NCBI GenBank assembly: GCA_019359045.1
Contig: JAHHIA010000004.1
Span: 124,001 to 188,000 of the forward strand
Direction: 5' to 3'
Source: Scytolyngbya sp. HA4215-MV1
GTDB taxonomy: Bacteria; Cyanobacteriota; Cyanobacteriia; Leptolyngbyales; Leptolyngbyaceae
DNA: 64,000 nt
Shown here: piece by piece, positions 62,801 to 64,000 of the stretch
Numbering within the stretch: position 1 is the first letter of the stretch
How the letters are laid out: every line of letters starts with the position of its first letter
The notes under the pieces: model-generated
What the model was told of the DNA's origin: nothing
What the model saw: the letters and a program-made list of their open reading frames with translations, nothing else
The model's database searches: none
Made by a program: the position numbers and the translations under genes

Positions 62801-63902
62801 AATTTGGAACCGAGCAGGGCAAGTGCTCCAAACCTTGAAAGGACATCGCAATAGTGTTTCTAGCCTTGCCTTTAGCCCCGATGGCAAAAGTCTGGCTTCT
62901 GGCAGTTACGATCGCACCGTCAAACTCTGGAAACTGCAAGGACAAGCCCCGATTATTTTGGCAGGGCATGGCAGCGAAGTTTGGGATGTCAGCTTTAGCC
63001 CCGATGGACAAACGATCGCCTCGGTTGCCAGCGATCAAACAGTCCGCCTTTGGAGCCGCACTGGGCAACTGTTAAAAAAATTATCTGGACATGTGGGCAA
63101 GGTGTATGGTGTGGCGTTCAGCCCGGATGGCAAAACGATCGCCTCCGTGGGGGAAGACAAAACCATTCGCCTCTGGTCGCTGGATGGAAAATTACTCAAT
63201 ATCCTCAAAGGTCATACCAATGAGGTTCGCGGTGTAACCTTTAGCCCTAATGGCAAAACGATCGCCTCCGTGGGCGTAGACAAAACTATTCGTCTCTGGG
63301 ATCGTCAAGGAAAATTGCTCAAAACCCTCTCAGGGCATCAAGATATTACGAATGATATTAGCTTTAGCCCCGATGGCAAACTCTTGGCTTCTGCCAGTAC
63401 CGACAAAACCATCAAACTTTGGAGTCTCGATGGCAAACTGCTGAAAACACTGGCTGGACATAGTGAAGCAGTTTGGAATGTCAACTTTAGTCCCGATGGC
63501 AAAACCTTAGCAACCACCAGTGAGGACAGCACGGTACGGATCTGGAGTCTAGATGGCAAACTACTCAATGTTCTAAAAGGCTATACCGACTTTGCCAGTG
63601 GTATGAGCTTTAGTCCTGATGGTGAAGTCATTGCCACCGGGGGAGGCGATCGCGAAGTCAAGCTCTGGAGTCTGGATGGACGCCCGATCTCCTTTTTGCA
63701 AGGACATCAAAATCCGATTAGAAGTGTTTACTTTAGTCCCGATGGCACCGCCCTTCTCTCCGCCAGCGATGACCAAACCGTCATGGTCTGGGATTTGAAT
63801 CTGGAGAGTTTGATGAAAGACGGCTGTCATTGGGCTAAAGACTATCTCAGCAGTAATCCAGACTTGGCTTCGGCAGATCGTTCCCTCTGTTCAGGTAATT
63901 GA
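59880..63902 (+). CDS. Triple-TIR, single-TM, 14-WD40 protein
   Basis: 1340 residues. Three TIR domains at about 4-160, 235-370 and 434-570: each has the opening (DVFISYGRADS, QVFLSHAEEDD, DVFISYSRTDS), the BB-loop-like stretch, and the late motif with a candidate catalytic Glu (SPYCLKEIE, RYCQQELDY, PYCKDEAEY). Each is followed by a similar linker (HTxLLxKALxW ... LLRG.xL..AExWL). A membrane helix lies at about 645-668, then a helical segment and fourteen WD40 repeats of 41 residues from about 741 to 1300, enough for two seven-bladed propellers. ATG 59880 is chosen for GGAG 7 nt upstream; the GTG at 59868 is less likely. Predicted TIR NADase or assembly hub sensing through the propellers; not assignable to a named defence system. 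Confidence 0.92.
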   Translation: MGAFQDVFISYGRADSLTFAIKLHQRLLEHGLEVWFDKNDIPYGVDYQNQIDDGIEKADNFLFIIAPHSVNSPYCLKEIELAIRRNKRIIPLLHVEQISQETWQQRNPGKDLAAWQEYQSKGLHSSFPNMHPLIGKINWVYFREAADDFEQSLTNLLGIIERDRDYVRNHTQLLAKALDWEQQQKRSSYLLIGEARRQAEQWLSIRFKAEQPPCVPTDLHCEFISESRKNADNLMTQVFLSHAEEDDAISEQIRYSLMREGLTVWTNKIDIQTGGDFQEAINRGIEEADNLVYLISPDSVRSRYCQQELDYARSLNKRIIPILARKTDLSEVPPLLRELQYIDLTDNIADEDYRLDEHQLLKILRQDAAYYEDHKTLLAKALKWQRQERNPSLFLRGYNLRHAEGWLKGAKYHPHPPTALQQEFIHESLQQPPETSLDVFISYSRTDSDFARKLNEALQLQGKTTWFDQESIASGTEFQQEIYRGIENSNSFLFIISPHSIQAPYCKDEAEYAQKLNKRIVTVLHSEIDPAVLLPVLAKVQWIAFTQGEENFSTQFNELVQALDVEPAHLQAHTRLLVRSLEWENRGRHESCLLRGIDLEEAEHWLTTSTQKEPKPVELQGEYIGTSRKIETSRQKAEIKRQRQALVLISLGFMIAIISTIVALQQRAIARKEQVNAEITAKSLSAESMLTSGLNLDALLEALRMGQQLQQANRQVKPATRMKAITALRDVVYQIREHNSLPGHHQQVLGVAFSPDGKTIASASVDRTLKLWSVDGKLLRTLEGHTEAVNAVKFSPDGKTIVSASADKTLRLWSLEGQVLKTLNSPDAVNGVAFSPDGQTIASANQDQTIRLWNRQGKLLKTLKGSQDALLDVAFSPDGQTIAAVGFDDTVHRWTIQGNALPSWAAQTEGITAIAFSHDGKTIATAGANGNVRLWNPAGQVVKTLRTGSPSIASVVFSPDSTTLATAGANDLIQIWNRAGQVLQTLKGHRNSVSSLAFSPDGKSLASGSYDRTVKLWKLQGQAPIILAGHGSEVWDVSFSPDGQTIASVASDQTVRLWSRTGQLLKKLSGHVGKVYGVAFSPDGKTIASVGEDKTIRLWSLDGKLLNILKGHTNEVRGVTFSPNGKTIASVGVDKTIRLWDRQGKLLKTLSGHQDITNDISFSPDGKLLASASTDKTIKLWSLDGKLLKTLAGHSEAVWNVNFSPDGKTLATTSEDSTVRIWSLDGKLLNVLKGYTDFASGMSFSPDGEVIATGGGDREVKLWSLDGRPISFLQGHQNPIRSVYFSPDGTALLSASDDQTVMVWDLNLESLMKDGCHWAKDYLSSNPDLASADRSLCSGN
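62101..63780 (+). repeat. Fourteen tandem 41-residue WD40-coding repeats
   Basis: The units follow the pattern (G/S)H...V..V.FSPDGKTIAS...D.T(I/V)(R/K)LW...G with about 123-bp spacing. The central copies 8-13 are the most alike, which suggests recent internal duplication. Confidence 0.85.
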
Positions 63903-64000
63903 CGATTTTAGAGGTGAATTGCAGATTATAAACTTCTCGATGAGTGTTGAGTCTTTGTCTCCAATATCTGATACTGATTTCTGACCACTTAATTTCTTGT

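Overview
The window comes from a cyanobacterial chromosome. The palindrome GCGATCGC (HIP1) occurs throughout. The gene families are typically cyanobacterial: an SLH/OprB iron porin, DevBCA-type exporter, ARTO oxidase cluster, the MPBQ/MSBQ methyltransferase of plastoquinone/tocopherol synthesis, DUF928 and CHASE2 proteins, and TIR-WD40 proteins. Nothing marks heterocyst formation. Genes are mostly on the + strand in short operons. No rRNA, tRNA, CRISPR array or intact insertion sequence was seen.

Layout. 1-8.3 kb: the 3' part of a CBS-GAF-GAF histidine kinase, an MGME1-like nuclease, ispH, a lone cNMP-binding domain, a CDGSH protein, a glutathionyl-hydroquinone reductase and a PaaK-like adenylating enzyme. 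8.5-14.7 kb: envelope proteins, namely a small secreted protein, a secreted beta-propeller/phosphoesterase, an iron-uptake porin and a small disulfide-rich secreted protein. 15-24.3 kb: a three-gene block with a pseudoprotease-cyclase-CHASE2 protein, a DUF928 protein and a 1838-residue secreted FHA/beta-helix protein ending in a caspase-like CHAT domain. 24.3-27.1 kb: repeats and two probable integron-type gene cassettes (a SnoaL-like protein and an alpha/beta hydrolase), each followed by an 87-bp attC-like site. 27.3-33 kb: cobyrinate diamide synthase, a TetR regulator divergent from a DevBCA exporter, and a LuxR-type HTH gene between devC and devA.

33.5-43.6 kb is a respiratory and iron region. 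It has a 40-residue membrane peptide, two DUF2231 proteins, ctaC-ctaD-ctaE of an alternative oxidase (CuA ligands lost, A2-type YSHPAV motif) and a GMC oxidoreductase. Then come a cobalamin-riboswitch-like leader, the MPBQ/MSBQ methyltransferase, and efeO-efeB without efeU behind a Fur-like site. 44.3-52.8 kb holds two hybrid kinases. The first has twelve exact 276-bp HAMP repeats and resembles fungal Nik1 osmosensors. 53-56.3 kb is znuA-znuC-znuB with a perfect Zur box. 56.3-59.8 kb has a YqiA-like esterase, a minus-strand ECF sigma/anti-sigma/Spy-like cluster and a short-chain dehydrogenase. 59.9-63.9 kb is one gene for a protein with three TIR domains, a membrane helix and 14 WD40 repeats.

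Themes are metal homeostasis (iron porin, EfeOB, ZnuABC, possibly ARTO), envelope stress and export, and large multidomain signalling proteins. The strongest candidates for undescribed biology are the pseudoprotease-cyclase-CHASE2/DUF928/FHA-CHAT block, the triple-TIR WD40 protein, the riboswitch-like leader on a quinone methyltransferase, the cassette pair and the small membrane protein beside the oxidase.
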